Program-made: the position numbers and the translations under genes
NCBI GenBank assembly: GCA_034620365.1
Contig: JAQGEQ010000127.1
Location: 35,883-99,882, forward strand
DNA from: Pegea sp. RAD2-039
Taxonomy: Eukaryota; Chordata; Thaliacea; Salpida; Salpidae
Length of the DNA stretch: 64,000 nucleotides
Reading direction: 5' to 3'
Notes under the pieces: generated by a model
The model's input: the letters and a program-made list of their open reading frames with translations, nothing else
The model's database searches: none
Told to the model about the DNA's origin: nothing
Shown here: positions 35,691 through 49,590 of the stretch, one piece after another
Layout of the letters: the number at the start of each line of letters is the position of its first letter
How positions within the stretch are numbered: the stretch's first letter is position 1

Positions 35691-38600
35691 AATTAAAGTA
35701 AAAAATTAATTTTAGATGAAAAAACCTCATAAATAGTTAAATAAAACATTTTTGGAATGTAACTCTAGTAATTTAACTTTATAGAAGCTAAGATAGATCA
35801 AAACCAAGAATAAACAACATTTTCTAAATACATAAAATTTACTGGTACTAAAAAACACTTTTGAATATAATGAAAGTTTATGCTTGCTAAAAGAATATTA
35901 TGCTTTCAAATTTTGTTACTCTTAGAATGGTTTGTATTGCCCGTACTTTTATTGTCATCTATGATAACATAGAGGTTAGTGATTACATTATTAAAAGATT
36001 GAAGTATGATAGACACCAAAATGGTTTCGTTGCTAAAACTAAAGTTAAAGAAGAAATGTATTAAAAAGAAAATGGAAGAAGTTTTAAAATGGTAGAAAAT
36101 TCCATTACAAAACAATTTAAGGTAGACGCAGAAGTCAATTAACAGTTGTTTGAAATAAAGAAATCAAGCGAAGAAGATGAAAAAGTGGAAAGAAAAGAAG
36201 AGAAAGAAGAACTAACTGAAACATGGAGTACTGAAATTTAAGATTTTAAAGAAATTGCGGAAGACAAAACCATTGACAGCGATGATAAAAATTTGTACAT
36301 CAATTTGAGTGGAGGTGATGTTTGAGAGAATCTGTTTTGGAAATTTTGAAGATCAAAATGAAATTTGGAGTTTGATTTGTAATAGCAAATCAAATAGTTG
36401 TAGGCAAATAATAAGAGCAAAGAGCAGAATACTATCAGACAGAAGAAAGAAAAAAAGTAAAAACTAATAGATCAGTTTTAAAATCTGAAAGAAAAAATGA
36501 TAAATTTAGGAAGACAAAAATGGTTCCAATTGTTCAAGAAGATGTGATTTTGAAAGACATAAGAGATATCAGGAAGAAAGAATACTGTTTTTAAAAAGTT
36601 GACCTCAAAATTTGTGATAAGAAAGATATATGTGTTGAAAGAACTAATAGTTCAGTTATATTAGTAGATGTGGAAAAGTATGAATAGGAAAGCGATGTAA
36701 GCTGTCAAAAAATGAAAGAAAGATCTTAATAATTTAACAAAAGATCAAATTGAATTCAAGTATTCTGAAAGTTTTATTAAATTTTCTATTTATATTCTAA
36801 ATTTAAAATTTGGGGCTTTCGTACAATATGCTTCTAAACATTACAATCAATTAACGTTTATTACTTGAAAAACAAATATCTTAGAAGAAAGTTGTTCTCA
36901 AGAAAAAAACAATCACAAAATTAAATTCCTTTATAAGGTAATAAACTAAATTTGTCTCAAATTTAGTAACTTATTAATCAATTTTCTTCGTTATAGTTTC
37001 TATTATAAAAACATTTTATTCAATTTAGAATAAGAACTAGTGAAGTCACAGAAGCAAAACATGTAAAGATAATCATTTACTAGATTTATCACATATTTTA
37101 TAATTGTATTGAACAGAACAAATAAATTAATTAACTTTAGACCACTTTAAAGAAATTTTCTGTATCTAAAATATCAAAATCATTCTTTTAAGTAATTATC
37201 TTAAAAATAAAAACTTTTGGATTTTTATGTAATTGGTTCATTATTTCATTATTATTGGTTGATTTAACGGCAAGAATTTATTTTTCAGCAAGTTCTTATC
37301 AATGTCTTTAGTTGAAAAAATTGCAATGAAATTAATATTTAAAAAATATTTTGAATTTTTGTTGAAAAAGAATTCATTTTGACGATTTCTTTCAAGATTT
37401 TCAAAAGTATTAAATTGCTTTAGTAGGAACCTTCGATCATTCTTAATCTATGAATATGAATGTCTTTGCTGTTTTATAAATCTAATTTATCATTTAAATT
37501 GATCTAAATTTAAATCTTACTTAATTATAACTTATAATTTGATAATGACTTATGATATTACATTGAAATTCTGATTTATTTTCAATTAACTCTCTAAAAT
37601 GAAGATTAAAAAGATAGTTAAATATTTATTCTCTTTCATTTAAATAGTATTTTCAGAGTTACCGTTTTATGTCTATTTCTAAAAGTTTTAAAAATGTTGA
37701 AAAAATTTAGTTGTAAGAATGATGTTTAAATATTTATTGTAAATGGTTTCATCTAATTGTATGGTACAAAATATTGTTATGATTTGATAGTAAAGTTGCT
37801 AATATTTATATTATTTTTCAATTCGCAAAACATATCAAAACACATTTGAAAACAAACTTTACTTAAAACAGATTTTCACTGTTACCAGCATGTCATTAAA
37901 GGTTTCAAATGAATAAAAATAAATGAATATAAATTCTTTTAACTTTAAAATACTCCCAAAGAAATAAAAACAAACCAAATAAGTCTAGAGCTTTAATAAC
38001 AAAAGGGATTAAGTCTATGCTGATGCAAAGCAAAGACTCGTTAACAATTGTTTAATGAAAATAATCTTGGTTTAGTTATATGGCATCATTTTGAAAAGAA
38101 AAATAATTATTACTGAAGGTTTATATGTAGCAAATGTATCAGAAGTTATAAGTTGTTACAAACTAGTATAAAAAGATTACACTAAATCATATTAAGTTGA
38201 AAAATTGTTGATGGATGTCGTGCTAATTACCCTCAAATATGAGAGATCTAATTGCTGTTGTTAATTTATTTTAAGAAAGAAAGATTTATTCAGCTTGATG
38301 TTAAAGAAAAACATTTCATTTTGACATTTATGGTTGAAACCACGCATCTTCTATGTTTAAATAATTCTGTACAAGCAGAAATAATTTATTCAGTTATTTG
38401 GAGCAGTATCTACTTTTATACAAACTTTGCAAGATAAAAATTACTCAAAGTATCGGTTTGTAATTTGTCAAATGCTTTTTAGCATCTTAATGAACCACTT
38501 GAATCTTGTAAGTGAATTATATCTAGAAATTTTATTTTATGAATTTATTTATTCGAGCTTAATAAGTTCAAAATTTGTCAACAAAAAGTTTATAATTTCA

Positions 38601-39480
38601 AAACTTTATATTCTTAACCTTTGAAGTTTTTAACCGAAAATAAGTCACGTATTATAGTTATACCAATTATATAAACTTACATATTATAGAAATATTAATA
38701 TTCTTAAATTGAATCAAAGTAAAAACTTGTCTCTGGCACGTTTTATGTTATAAGTCTTTAATAACTTGTATGAACTGAACATTGAGTTTTAATTTATTAG
38801 AAGGAATTTTCCGAAGTTTATGTTATATTTAATAAAAGTCGAATAATTTTAAAACACATTTTATAAATTCGTTTAACATTTTTTATTTGAAAATTGATGA
38901 TTGATTATCAATGATTCATTGTTCACAGATGAACAGGAATTATTCATGCACGATATCAATTGTTAATACATTTGTGGTTACAATCGAAGTTCTTGTTCCT
39001 CATCCTTTTCACAATGATTAAAGTCTCATTTCTTCCCAGACTAAATTACACAGTTTAATATATTCTTTACATACTTGATGAAAGCAAATTTCAAATATAG
39101 AATTTTGTTTGTAGAATTTAGAATAACATTTTAACAATGAAAATTCAACACTTTCTTATATTTAAGCTAACTATAAAGAAACTGTTTTTATTGGGAAAGC
39201 AAAAAAATGTAGAATGGAATATTTAATTACTTGAAATATTTGAAGCATGAAACTTCCAGGAGTATTTAATAGTGTTTGTAAGATTGATCATAACCATTAC
39301 AAACGTTTTTATGATCTTACATGAAATAAGATCTAACAAAAGAAATTCTATTTTTTGTTCTATTTTACCTTTATTAAGAAACTCTTTTTTTAACTATTAC
39401 AAAGTAGAATAATAAAAAAGAAAAAAGATAATTTCACTATTAAAAGTAATCATAGTCTGATCATTGTTGTAAAAAGAAAG
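35071..39480. repeat. Spacer of array unit 3
   Basis: Shared spacer sequence plus about 650 bases found in no other unit (36290-36935). The remainder matches the unit 2 spacer. No functional gene was seen. Confidence 0.55.
35882..36935 (+). pseudogene. Spacer coding remnant, unit 3, with extra 3' part
   Basis: The common remnant (to about 36290) continues here into sequence lacking from the other units. The continuation reads NLYINLSGGDV, then in shifting frames NFEDQNEIWSLICNSKSNS, VPIVQEDVILKDIRDIRKKE and VDLKICDKKDICVERTNSSV. It appears to be the rest of the ancestral gene, or at least a longer version, with many stops. The protein type is not recognised. This unit shows that the shorter remnants elsewhere are 3'-truncated. 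Confidence 0.45.
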
Positions 39481-41688
39481 TAGCTAAAAGTACTTCAATT
39501 TCTTTCGATTTTAGATAGTCTTACCGGTTGAACTTGATTTTAAACTTTATTTTGAAAGACTTCAACTTAAACATTTAAAAGATTTTGCAGGATTTAATTG
39601 AAATGAAGTCTATTGTATTAGCTTTAGTAACAGTTTTGATTTATGCTGTGAATACTGCAGGTGAAAATATTCGAATATTTTATTGTTAATAATTTTTGAA
39701 AATTTATTTCTTTTTTATAATAAACGCAAAGTAGTATGCTTGAAAAGAGAAACTCTTACTAACATATATTCTCACAAATAGTATAATAATACTGATAATA
39801 GAAGTCTTTTTAATATTTATTAATATACATTCTGAATTTTTAATAACGACTTCAAAGTAAATATTTCTTAATTTAGATGGAATCAAATGTGTGGACTATC
39901 TTGCTGAAAGACCAGAAAATACAGAAGAAGTAAATATATATGAAAACGATGAAGCTGACTGTCCTGAATCCACATCTTGCTACTTTATTATATTTAAATC
40001 CCTTTCCGGTAAGAACAAAGAATATACAATCCAAAAGTTGCAAAATATACAAACTTTAATTTCAATTCTAATTTTATTATTTGATAACATTTAAAAAAGC
40101 GTTTTAAAAGCCTACTTATGAGTGAGTATAAGTTTGGTAAACATAATTTTTTATCTCAATTGCAGACCCAAATACAATCTTTTCATCATATTGTGTCAAT
40201 ATTAGTCCCGGTAGTTTTAGCGATCCGTCCCTTTGTGAAGGTGAAACCATAGAAACTTGCTCACAAAACTTCTGTTCTGAAGATCTTTGTAATAATATTT
40301 CAACAACTCAGCCACCAACAACTCAGCTACCAACAACTCAGCCACCAACAACTAAGCTACCAACAACTGAGCTACCAACAACTCAGCTACCAACAACTCA
40401 GTCACCAACAACTGTGGTTGAAACAACAGCTGAAACAACAACTTATACTTCACCATCTTCAAGTATTACATTCAATCTAATTGTTTAAAGACAAGTTAAT
40501 TTCATTCTAATCTGTTTTTAAGAATGTCCACCTCTTGGTAAAGATAGAACAGTTGACTTCAATTGTTCAAGATTTTATGATGATTCATCTAAATGTGGAC
40601 GTCGCCGAGCATAGTCTTGTGATTATTCTAGTTGGAGAGTTAATATGATGGAAGTATTTTTAAAAGAATTTGCAGACAAAATGTAAATTTACAACTTTTT
40701 TTCAAATTTTTAACTTTTTTATTTTATATAACAAAATTTTTAGTCCTGAAGATAGTGATTTTAAACTTCCTAAATGTGATAATGATAATGGCATCAGTTG
40801 TGAATCATCAGAAAAATGTTGTTACATCTCCTACAGTGGATGTCAAATCTGTCATTGCATCGACCATGATTACATTGGTAATTGATGAGTATTAATATTT
40901 GAAATAGTTTCTACTTATTATCAATTGTTTACTAAAAGTGTATTAATGATTTTAGATCAAACATATGTACAAAATATTTGGAAGCGAGATCAGCAATTAT
41001 GGAGGAAGCTATATAAGTTATACATCGAAGTTTATCCTGGAGAATCTGACTATTTTAATACTTGTTAAACAAACGAAATCTTCCACAATATATTTCTTAC
41101 ATTAGTTATTTACTAACAATTGTAAATATTTCAAAAACTTTATACTTAGTAAAAGTGCTAACTGTTATAACTTGTATTTTATAATTAAAAAAAGTTTGAC
41201 TAAATTCAGAAGAACATTAAAAAATAAAACTAAGATCCACTAATAGAGAAATGTTTTGTTGGTAATTTTTGTTCCGTAAAAGTTAGAGGTTTTACGAAAG
41301 TTCTTTCAATTTATTTGTTTTATTCAATGAAGCATAAGCTTCAATCTATTGAAGCATAAGCAAAAAAAAGTAATTAACAAAAAATATTAAATTAAGTGAA
41401 AAAAGAAGCTGGCAGCATTATACATCACTTGTTAACAAAATTGTCCAAATGTTATTTATTTCAAAGGATACCAATATTTTAAAATAAATAAATGACGAAA
41501 AAAAATTCAACAAAATTTTAACTTGTTTATGATTTTCAAATTAATGTAGTTTAATAAAACTCAAACTAAAATAGGCGTTTTTATCTTTGGAAATATTTTG
41601 ATGTAAGATTAGTTTTAATTACTTGTTTATTAGTAACTGCTTAAAGTTACTTTTGATTGAATTGAAAATTATAAAATTCTTCAAGTGT
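38888..41688 (+). repeat. Near-identical segment, second copy
   Basis: Partner of 32890-35690. The match ends sharply near 41688, where AATTATAATA replaces AATTAAAGTA. A recent duplication, a conversion tract or an assembly duplicate could each explain it. Confidence 0.8.
39603..41068 (+). pseudogene. Secreted Ly6-like, mucin-repeat gene, copy 3 (nonsense codon)
   Basis: Almost base-for-base the same as copy 2, shifted by 5,998. Exons: 39603-39660, 39877-40008, 40166-40462, 40523-40682, 40744-40877 and 40956-41068. It carries the same TAG in exon 4 (40612-40614) and the same seven mucin units. The shared stop means it arose before the duplication or was copied by gene conversion. The predicted product is 192 residues: signal peptide, Ly6-like module, short stalk, then a cut at RRRA. 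Confidence 0.7.
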
Positions 41689-41879
41689 AATTATAATAAA
41701 AAATTAATTTTAGATGAAAAAACCTCATAAATAGTCTAAAGCAACCTTTTTAGAATGTAACTCTAGTAATTTAACTTTATAGAAGCTAAGATAGATCAAA
41801 ACCAGGAATAAACAACATTTTGTAAATACATAAAAATTTAGTGATACTAATAAACACTTTTGGATATAATGAAAATTTT

Positions 41880-42300
41880 AGTTCGCTAAAAGAATATTGT
41901 GATTTCAAATTTATTACTCTTGGAATGGTTTGTATTGCCTGTGCTTTTATTGTCATCTATGATAACATAGAGGTTAGTGATCACATTATTAAAAGATTGA
42001 AGCATGGTAGAAACTAAAATGGTTTCGTTGCTAAAAATAAAGTTAAAGAAGAAATGAATTTAAAAGAAAATGGAAGAAGTTTTAAAATGGTAGAAAATTC
42101 CATTACAAAACAAATTAAGGTAGACGCAGAAGTCAATTAACAGTTGTTTGAAATAAAGAAATCAAGTGAAGAAGATGAAAAAGTGGAAGGAAAAGACAAG
42201 AAGGAAGAACTTACTGAAACATGGAGCATTGAAATTGAAGATTTTACAGAAATTGTGGAAGACAAAACCATTGACAACGATGATAAAAATTTTTAAAAAT
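41880..42300 (+). pseudogene. Spacer coding remnant, unit 4
   Basis: Same remnant as at 25778. It keeps the stops after RN and AEVN but reads EIEDFTEIVEDK without the third stop. It ends at a stop soon after DDKNF. Confidence 0.5.
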
Positions 42301-43539
42301 AACCTAAATTTGTCTCAAATTTAATAAGTAATTAATCAATTTTCTTCGTTATAATTTATATTATAAAAACATTTTATTCAATTAGAATAAGAACTAGTGA
42401 AGTCACAGCAACAAAACATGTAAAGATAATCATTTAATAGATTTATCACATATTTTATAATTGTATTGAACGGAACAAATTAATTAATTAGTTTTAGAGC
42501 ACTTTAAAGAAGTTTTCTGTATCTAAAATATCAAAAACATTCTTTTAAGTAATTATCCTAAAAATAAAAACTTTTGTGTTTTTATGTAATTGGCAAGAAT
42601 TTATTTTTCAGCAAGTTTTTATCAATGTCTTTAATTGAAAAAATTGTAAAGAAATTAATATTTAAAACCTATTTTGAATTTTTCTAGAAAAAGAATTCAT
42701 TTTGACGATTTCTTTCAAGATTTTCAAAAGTACTAAATTACTTTAGTAGGAACCTTCGATCATTATTAATCTATGAATATGAATGTCTTTGCTGTTTGAT
42801 AAATCTAATTTATCATTTAAATTGAATATCTTACTTAATTATAATTTGTAATTTGATAATGACTTATGATATTACTTTGAAATTCTGATTTATTTTCAGT
42901 TAGCTCTCTAAAATGAAGATTAAAAAGATAGTTAAATATTTATTCTCTTTCATTTAAATAGTATTTTCAAAGTTACCGTTTTATGTCTATTTCTAAAGGT
43001 TTTTTTTCTTCAAAATGTTAAATAAATTTAGTTGTAAGAATGATGTTTAAATATTTATTGTAAATGATTTCATCTAATTGCATGTTACAAAATTTTGTTT
43101 ATGAGTTGATAGTAAAGTTGCTAATATTTATATTATTTCTTAATTCACAAAATATAAAAAAAACAACTGAAAAAACTTTACTTAAAACAGATTTTCACTG
43201 TTACCAGCATGTCATTAAAGGTTTCAAACGAATATTAATTTATGAATATAAATTCTTTTTAGTTTAAAATACTCCCAAAAAAATAGAACCAAACCAAATA
43301 AGTCTAAAGCTTTAATAACAAAAGGGATTAACTCTATGCTGATGCAAAGCAAAGACTCGTTAACAATTGTTTAATGAAAATAATCTTGGTTTAGTTATAT
43401 GTCATCATTTTGAAAAGAAAAATAATTATTACTGAAGGTTTAGATGTAGCAAATGTATCAGAAGTTATAATGTTGTTACAAACTAGTATAAAAAGATTAC
43501 ACTAAATCATATTAAGTTGAAAAATTGTTGATAACATTA

Positions 43540-43660
43540 ATGGTGAAACAATCAACTTGGAACAAACTACAACGAGTTTAGAAGAGTCTAGAAGAAAGAA
43601 ACTGGTTTATAGTATTCTGAGCTACATGATAGACTCAGATGAAAAAGATTGAACTTTCCT
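43540..43660 (+). other. Possible terminal-exon remnant
   Basis: An open stretch reads DNINGETINLEQTTTSL, then ESRRKKLVYSILSYMIDSDE and a stop. It is repeated at 50845-50968 with very few changes but is absent from units 1-3. No start codon or acceptor could be assigned with confidence. Confidence 0.3.
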
Positions 43661-44070
43661 TAAATGGTACAATTTGTACCATTCTTTGTGATTTAAACTG
43701 TAAAAACTTTATATTGATATTTTATTGACATTTATGGTTAAAACCACATATTTTATTTTATGAATTTATTTATTTGAGCTTAATAAGTTTAAAATTTGTC
43801 AACAAAAAGTTAATAATTTCAAAACTTTATATCCTTAACCTTTGAAGTTTTTAACCGAAAATAAATCACTTATTAAAGTTATACTAATTATGTATACTTA
43901 TATATTATAGAAATATAAATATTCTTAAATTGAATCAAAGTAAAAACTTATCTTTGGCATGTTTTATTTTAAAAACCTTTAATAAGTTTTATGAACTGAA
44001 CATCGAGTTTTAATCTAGTAGAGGGAGTTTCCCAAAATAATATTTAATAATCGATTTAATGGTCGAATAA

Positions 44071-45137
44071 TTTCAAAACACATTTTATAAATTCTTTTAA
44101 TATTTTTCTTTGAAAATTGATATTGATAGCATTTGTTTTAACCTTTCACGGATGAATAGATATTATTCAAGCACAAAACCAATTGTTAATATGAACATTT
44201 TTGGTTACAATCGAAGTTTCTGTTCTTCATTATTTTATAAGGAATAAAATCTCATTTCCTCCCAGATTAAAATACACAGTTTAATATATTCTTTATTAAT
44301 TATATTTAGTTTCATGTCAGAATCACTCGCGTTGTTCAAGCAGAAGTTGAACGGTTATAATATTACCAACATTGCCGTTTCTAAACTGTGAATTTTTCCT
44401 TTTTTTAATATTATTATAATTCTAATTTCAAAACACATTTTATAAATTCTTTTAATATTTTTCTTTGAAAATTGATATTGAGAGCATTTGTTTTAACCTT
44501 TCACGGATGAATAGATATTATTCAAGCACAAAACCAATTGTTAATATGAACATTTTTGGTTACAATCGAAGTTTCTGTTCTTCATTATTTTATAAGGAAT
44601 AAAATCTCATTTCCTCCCAGATTAAAATACACAGTTTAATATATTCTTTATTAATTATATTTAGTTTCATGTCAGAATCACTCACGTTGTTCAAGCAGAA
44701 GTTGAACGGTTATAATATTACCAACATTGCCATTTCTAAACTGTAAATTTTTCCTTTTTTTTAATATTATTATAATTCTAATTTCAAAACACATTTTATA
44801 AATTCTTTTAATGTTTTTCTTTGAAAATTGATATTGAGAGCATTTGTTTTAACCTTTCACGGATGAATAGATATTATTCAAGCACAAAACCAATTGTTAA
44901 TATGAACATTTTTGGTTACAATCGAAGTTTCTGTTCTTCATTGTTTTATAAGGAGTAAAATCTCATTTCCTCCCAGATTAAAATACACAGTTTAATATAT
45001 TTATTATATTTAGTTTCATGTCAGAATCACTCGCGTTGTTCAAGCAGAAGTTGAACGGTTATAATATTACCAACATTGCCGTTTCTAAACTGTAAGTTTT
45101 TCCTTTTTTTAATATTATTATAATTCTAATTTAAAAC
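44071..45137 (+). repeat. Triplicated LINE-tail block
   Basis: Three tandem copies with starts at 44071, 44426 and 44782 and a fourth partial start near 45130, so the period is about 350-356 bases. Each copy encodes a decayed LINE C-terminus: an ESLALFKQKLNGYNITNIAV-like end with SKL and a stop. A more degraded part precedes it. Only one copy is present in the unit 1 spacer (near 27.1 kb). Confidence 0.75.
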
Positions 45138-45919
45138 ACATTTTATAAATTCTTTTAATATTTTTTATTCAAAGTTTGATATCAATAGCATTTGTTTAAA
45201 CTTTCACAGATGAATAGAAATTATTCGAGCACAAAACCAATTGTTAATATGTTAAATAGTTCAATTTAGTACAGAGATATCAGACTTCTAAGGTTACTTA
45301 TTGATTGATGATAGCAAGTTTACAAGCAATGCTACTCGTCTAAACTTCTTTTTTTATAAAGTGACTTTTGGTATCAACATATAAAAAGGTAATTAAAATT
45401 AATTGATTGAATAATTATTAAAAAATAATCAACATTTTTGAATAAATAGTGAAATTTTGCATCATTGTTATTCATCGCGAAATTCTGGTTGCAATCGAAG
45501 TTTTTGTTACTCATCCTTTTCATAATGATTAAAGTCTCATTTCTTCCCAGACTAAGATACACAATTAAATATATCTTTTACATACTTGATAAAACAAATT
45601 CAAACTATAAAATTACTCAGAATCAGAAAATACATAATATCTTTAAAAAGTTAGAAACTTAAGAAGTAAAATAAATTATACAGAATTTCATTTGTAGAGT
45701 TTGGAATAACATTTTAACAATCAAACCTTACAACTTTGTTATGTTTAAGATAACTATAAAGAATTTGCGTTTGTTGAGAAAATAAAAAAATCAAATATTT
45801 ATTTACTTGAAATATTTGAAACCAAAAAATTCCAGTAGTACTTACTACTCTTTGTAAAATTAGACAAAAATGTTTAACTATTACAAAGCAGAATATTAAA
45901 AAAGAAAAAAAGTATTTTC

Positions 45920-46746
45920 ACTATAAAAAGTAAGCATGGTCTAATCATTGTTGTAAAAAGAAAGTAGCTAAAAGTATGAATCTAGTATGAATATTTACAG
46001 TGATACAAATTCAGTAATGTTCAGTAAAATCAATTCATCAAAAAGATTTAATTCATGTTTGCTGTAGTAAAAAACCAACTCCATATAATCAGTTGTTTAA
46101 GAAAAGATATTTATCAGAAGTTACCTAACATAAAAACCTACGAATCTGACAGCGTGTTTGAAATATTTAGCCATTTACAAAGTATTTTGTATTTGCTACA
46201 AAAGTTGTGAATTTTTATCTACAGCCATGCGTTCTACCTCAAGGAAATGAATAAAAAAAAAGTCAGACAACCAAAAATTCTGATCATGTGTTATTTGTAG
46301 AACTAACAATGCTAGATGAAACCTAACTTAAAGCGTAGAAGAAATTGGTTGCGTGTATTTAGAACTTTAAAACATAAAAGTATTAAAGTAAAAATGATCA
46401 GTAAATTTTTTCAAATTTTCATATAAGAAGTGCATCTAAAAGCAGCAGTTTAATATTTTGTTTCAGAATTTTAATTTTGAAATTAGTTAAAATACTTTGA
46501 AGTAATTGTGAAAGTTATGAATACAAATTATTTTTCATAAGACTTGTGAAATTAATTTATAAAGAGTGCTTTCTAATAAATACAAGGCTTCTGTTCTAAC
46601 CACAACTTACTAATTAGATAAAAAAAGTTTCTTTTATTTCAATTTCTTTCGATTTTAGATAGTCTTATTGGTAGGACTTGATTTCAAACTTTATTTTGAA
46701 AGACTTCAACTTAAACATTTAAAATATTTTGCAGGATTTAATAGAA
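45920..46746 (+). other. Upstream region of gene copy 4 with extra block
   Basis: Compared with units 1-3, about 650 bases (roughly 45976-46632) lie between AAAAGTA and TTTCAATTTCTTTCG. The equivalent block is present before gene 5 (about 52150-52800). It is either an insertion in the ancestor of units 4 and 5 or a deletion in 1-3. No ORF was recognised. Confidence 0.5.
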
Positions 46747-48359
46747 ATGAAGTCTATTGTATTAGCTTTAGTAACAGTTTTGATTTATGCTGTGAATACT
46801 GCAGGTGAAAATATTCGAAAAATTTATTTTTAATAATGTTTGAAAATTGATTTCTTCTTTAAAATAAACGCAAAGTAGTATGCTTGAAAAGAGAACCTCT
46901 TACTAACATATATTCTAACAAAAAGTATAATAATACTGAAAATAGAAGTCTTTTTAATATTTATTAATATACATTCTGAATATTTAATAACGACATCAAA
47001 CTAAATATTCTTTAATTTAGATGGAATCAAATGTGTAGAGTATTACGCTAATAAACCAGAATATACAGAAGAAGTATCTATATATGCAAACAATGAAGTC
47101 GACTGTCCTGAATCCACATCTTGCTACTTAACAACATATAAATACTTTACTGGTAAGAACAAAGAATATACAATCCAAAAATTTTAAAATAAACAAACTT
47201 TAACTCTAAGTTTACTATTTGATAACTTTAAAAAAGCGTTTTAAAATATTAATATTTATTTCTAGGACTTAGTTTAGTGAGTAGAAGTTTGCTGATCAAA
47301 CGCAATTTTTTTATCTCAATTGCAGCACCATATACATTTTATATGGCATTCTGTGTCAGGACAGACGATTCTACCGGCAATCCGTCCTTTTGTGAAAAAG
47401 AAGACTTAGAAACTTGCTCGCAAAGCATCTGTTATGAAGATCTTTGTAATAATATTTCAATAATTCAGCCACCAACAACTCAGCTACCAACAACTCAGCT
47501 ACCAATAACTCAGTCACCAACAACTCAGCTACCAACAACTCAGCTACCAACAACTCAGCTACCAATAACTCAGCCACCAACAACTGAGCCAACAACAACT
47601 CAGCTACCAACAACTCAGCTACCAATAACTCAGCCACCAACAACTGAGCCAACAACAACTCAGCTACCAACAACTCAGCCACCAACAACTCAGTCTCCAA
47701 CAACTGTGGTTGAAACAACAGCTGAAACAACAACTTTTACTTCACCATCTTCAAGTATTACCTTTAATCTAATTGTTTAAAGACAAGTTAATTTCATTCT
47801 AATCTGTTTTTAAGAATGTCCACCTATTGGTAAAGATAGAACAGTTGACTTCAATTGTTCAAGACTTTATGATGATTCATCTAAATGTAGACGTCGCCGA
47901 GCATGGTCTTGTGATTATTCTAGTTGGAGAGTTAATATGTTGGAATTGTTTTTAAAAGAATTTGCAGACAAAATGTAAATTTACAACTTATTTTCAAAAT
48001 TTTAACTTTTTTATTTTATATAACAAAATTTTTAGCCCTGAAGATAGTGATTTTAAACTTCCTAAATGTGATAATGATGATGGCATCAGTTGTGAATCAT
48101 CAGAAAAATGTTGTTACATCTCCTACAGTGGATGTCAAATTTGTCATTGCATCGACCATGATTACATTGGTAATTGACGAGTATTATTTTTGAAATATTT
48201 TTTACTTTTTATCAATTGTTTACTAAAAGTGTATTAATGATTTTAGATGAAACATATGTACAAAATATTTGGAAGCGAGATCAGCAATTATGGAGGAAGC
48301 TTTATAAGTTATACATCGAAGTTTATCCTGGAGAATCTGATTATTTTAATACTTGTTAA
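46747..48359 (+). CDS. Secreted Ly6-like, mucin-repeat protein, copy 4 (intact)
   Basis: Exons: 46747-46804, 47021-47152, 47326-47754, 47815-47974, 48036-48169 and 48247-48359; 1,026 bases, 341 residues, no interruption. It has the same signal peptide as copy 1. The Ly6-like module is the most divergent: YYANKPEYTEEVSIYANNEV and CVRTDDSTGNPSFCEKED. All eight cysteines are kept. The mucin tract has 16 units (47466-47705) with mixed QLPTT, QLPIT and EPTTT variants, so it has aged rather than been recently homogenised. Exon 4 has CRRRRAWS and an intact Trp. Exons 5 and 6 match copy 1 closely. The pattern of a variable first module and stalk with a conserved tail is worth noting. The function is unknown; a secreted or surface role is inferred. 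Confidence 0.78.
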
Positions 48360-49169
48360 ACAAGCGAGACCTTCCACAATATATTTCTTACATTAGTTAC
48401 TTACTAACAATTGTAAATATATCAAAACTTTATACTTTATAAAAGTGCTAACTGTTGTAACTTGTATATTATAATTAAAAAATGTTTGACTAAATTCAGA
48501 AGAACATTAAAAAATAAAACTAATATCCACTAATAGAGAAATGTTTTGTTGGTAATTTTTGATCCTTAAAAGTTAGAGGTTTAACGAAAGTTCTTTCAAT
48601 TTATTTGTTTTATTCAATGAAGCATAAGCTTCAATCTATTGAAGCATAAGCAAAAAAAAGTAATTAACAAAAAATATTAAATTAAGTGAAAAAAGAAGCT
48701 GGCAGCATTATACATCACTTGTTAACAAAATTGTCGAAATGTTATTTATTTCAAAGGATACTAATATTTTTAAATAAATAAATGACGAAAAAAAATTCAA
48801 CAAAATTTTAACTTGTTTATGATTTTCAAATTAATGTAGTTTAATAAAACTCAAACTAAAATGGGCGTTTTCATCTTTGGAAATATTTTGATGTAAAATT
48901 AGTTTTAATTACTTATTTATTATTAACTGCTTAAAGTTACTTTTGATTGAATTGAAAATTGTAAAATTCATCAAGTATAATCATAATAAATATTAATTTT
49001 AGATGAAAAAACCTCATAAATAGTTTAAACCAACATTTTTAGAATGAAATCGTATTAATTTAACTTTATAGAAGCTAAGATAGATCAAAACCAAGAATAA
49101 ACAACATTTTCTAAATACATAAAAATTTAGTGATACTAATAAACACTTTTGAATATAATAAAAGTTTTA

Positions 49170-49590
49170 GTTTGCTAAAAGAATATTGTGATTTCAAATT
49201 TTGTTACTCTTGGAATGGTTTGTATTGCCCGTACGTTTATTGTATTCTATAATAACATAGAGGTTAGTGATTACATTATTAAAATATTGAAGTATGATAG
49301 ACACTAAAATGATTTCGTTGCTAAAAATAAAGTTAAAAAAGAAATGAATTTAAAAGAAAATGGAAGAAGTTTTAAAATGGTAGAAAATTCCATTACAAAA
49401 CAAATTAAGGTAGACACAGAAGTCAATTAACAGTTGTTTGAAATAAAGAAATCAAGCGAAGAAGATGAAAAAGTGGAAGGAAAAGACGAGAAAGAAGAAC
49501 TTACTGAAACATGGAGTATTGAAATTTAAGATTTTAAAGAAATTGTGGAAGACAAAACCATTGACAACGATGATAAAAGTTTTTAAAAAT
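49170..49590 (+). pseudogene. Spacer coding remnant, unit 5
   Basis: Same remnant as at 25778, with all three shared stops (after DR, after EVN and after SIEI). Not recognised. Confidence 0.5.

Larger units (their letters stand above)
41069..45920. repeat. Spacer of array unit 4
   Basis: Shared spacer sequence with the coding remnant at 41880-42300, a short terminal-exon-like remnant at 43540-43660 and the triplicated LINE-tail block at 44071-45137. No functional gene. Confidence 0.55.
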
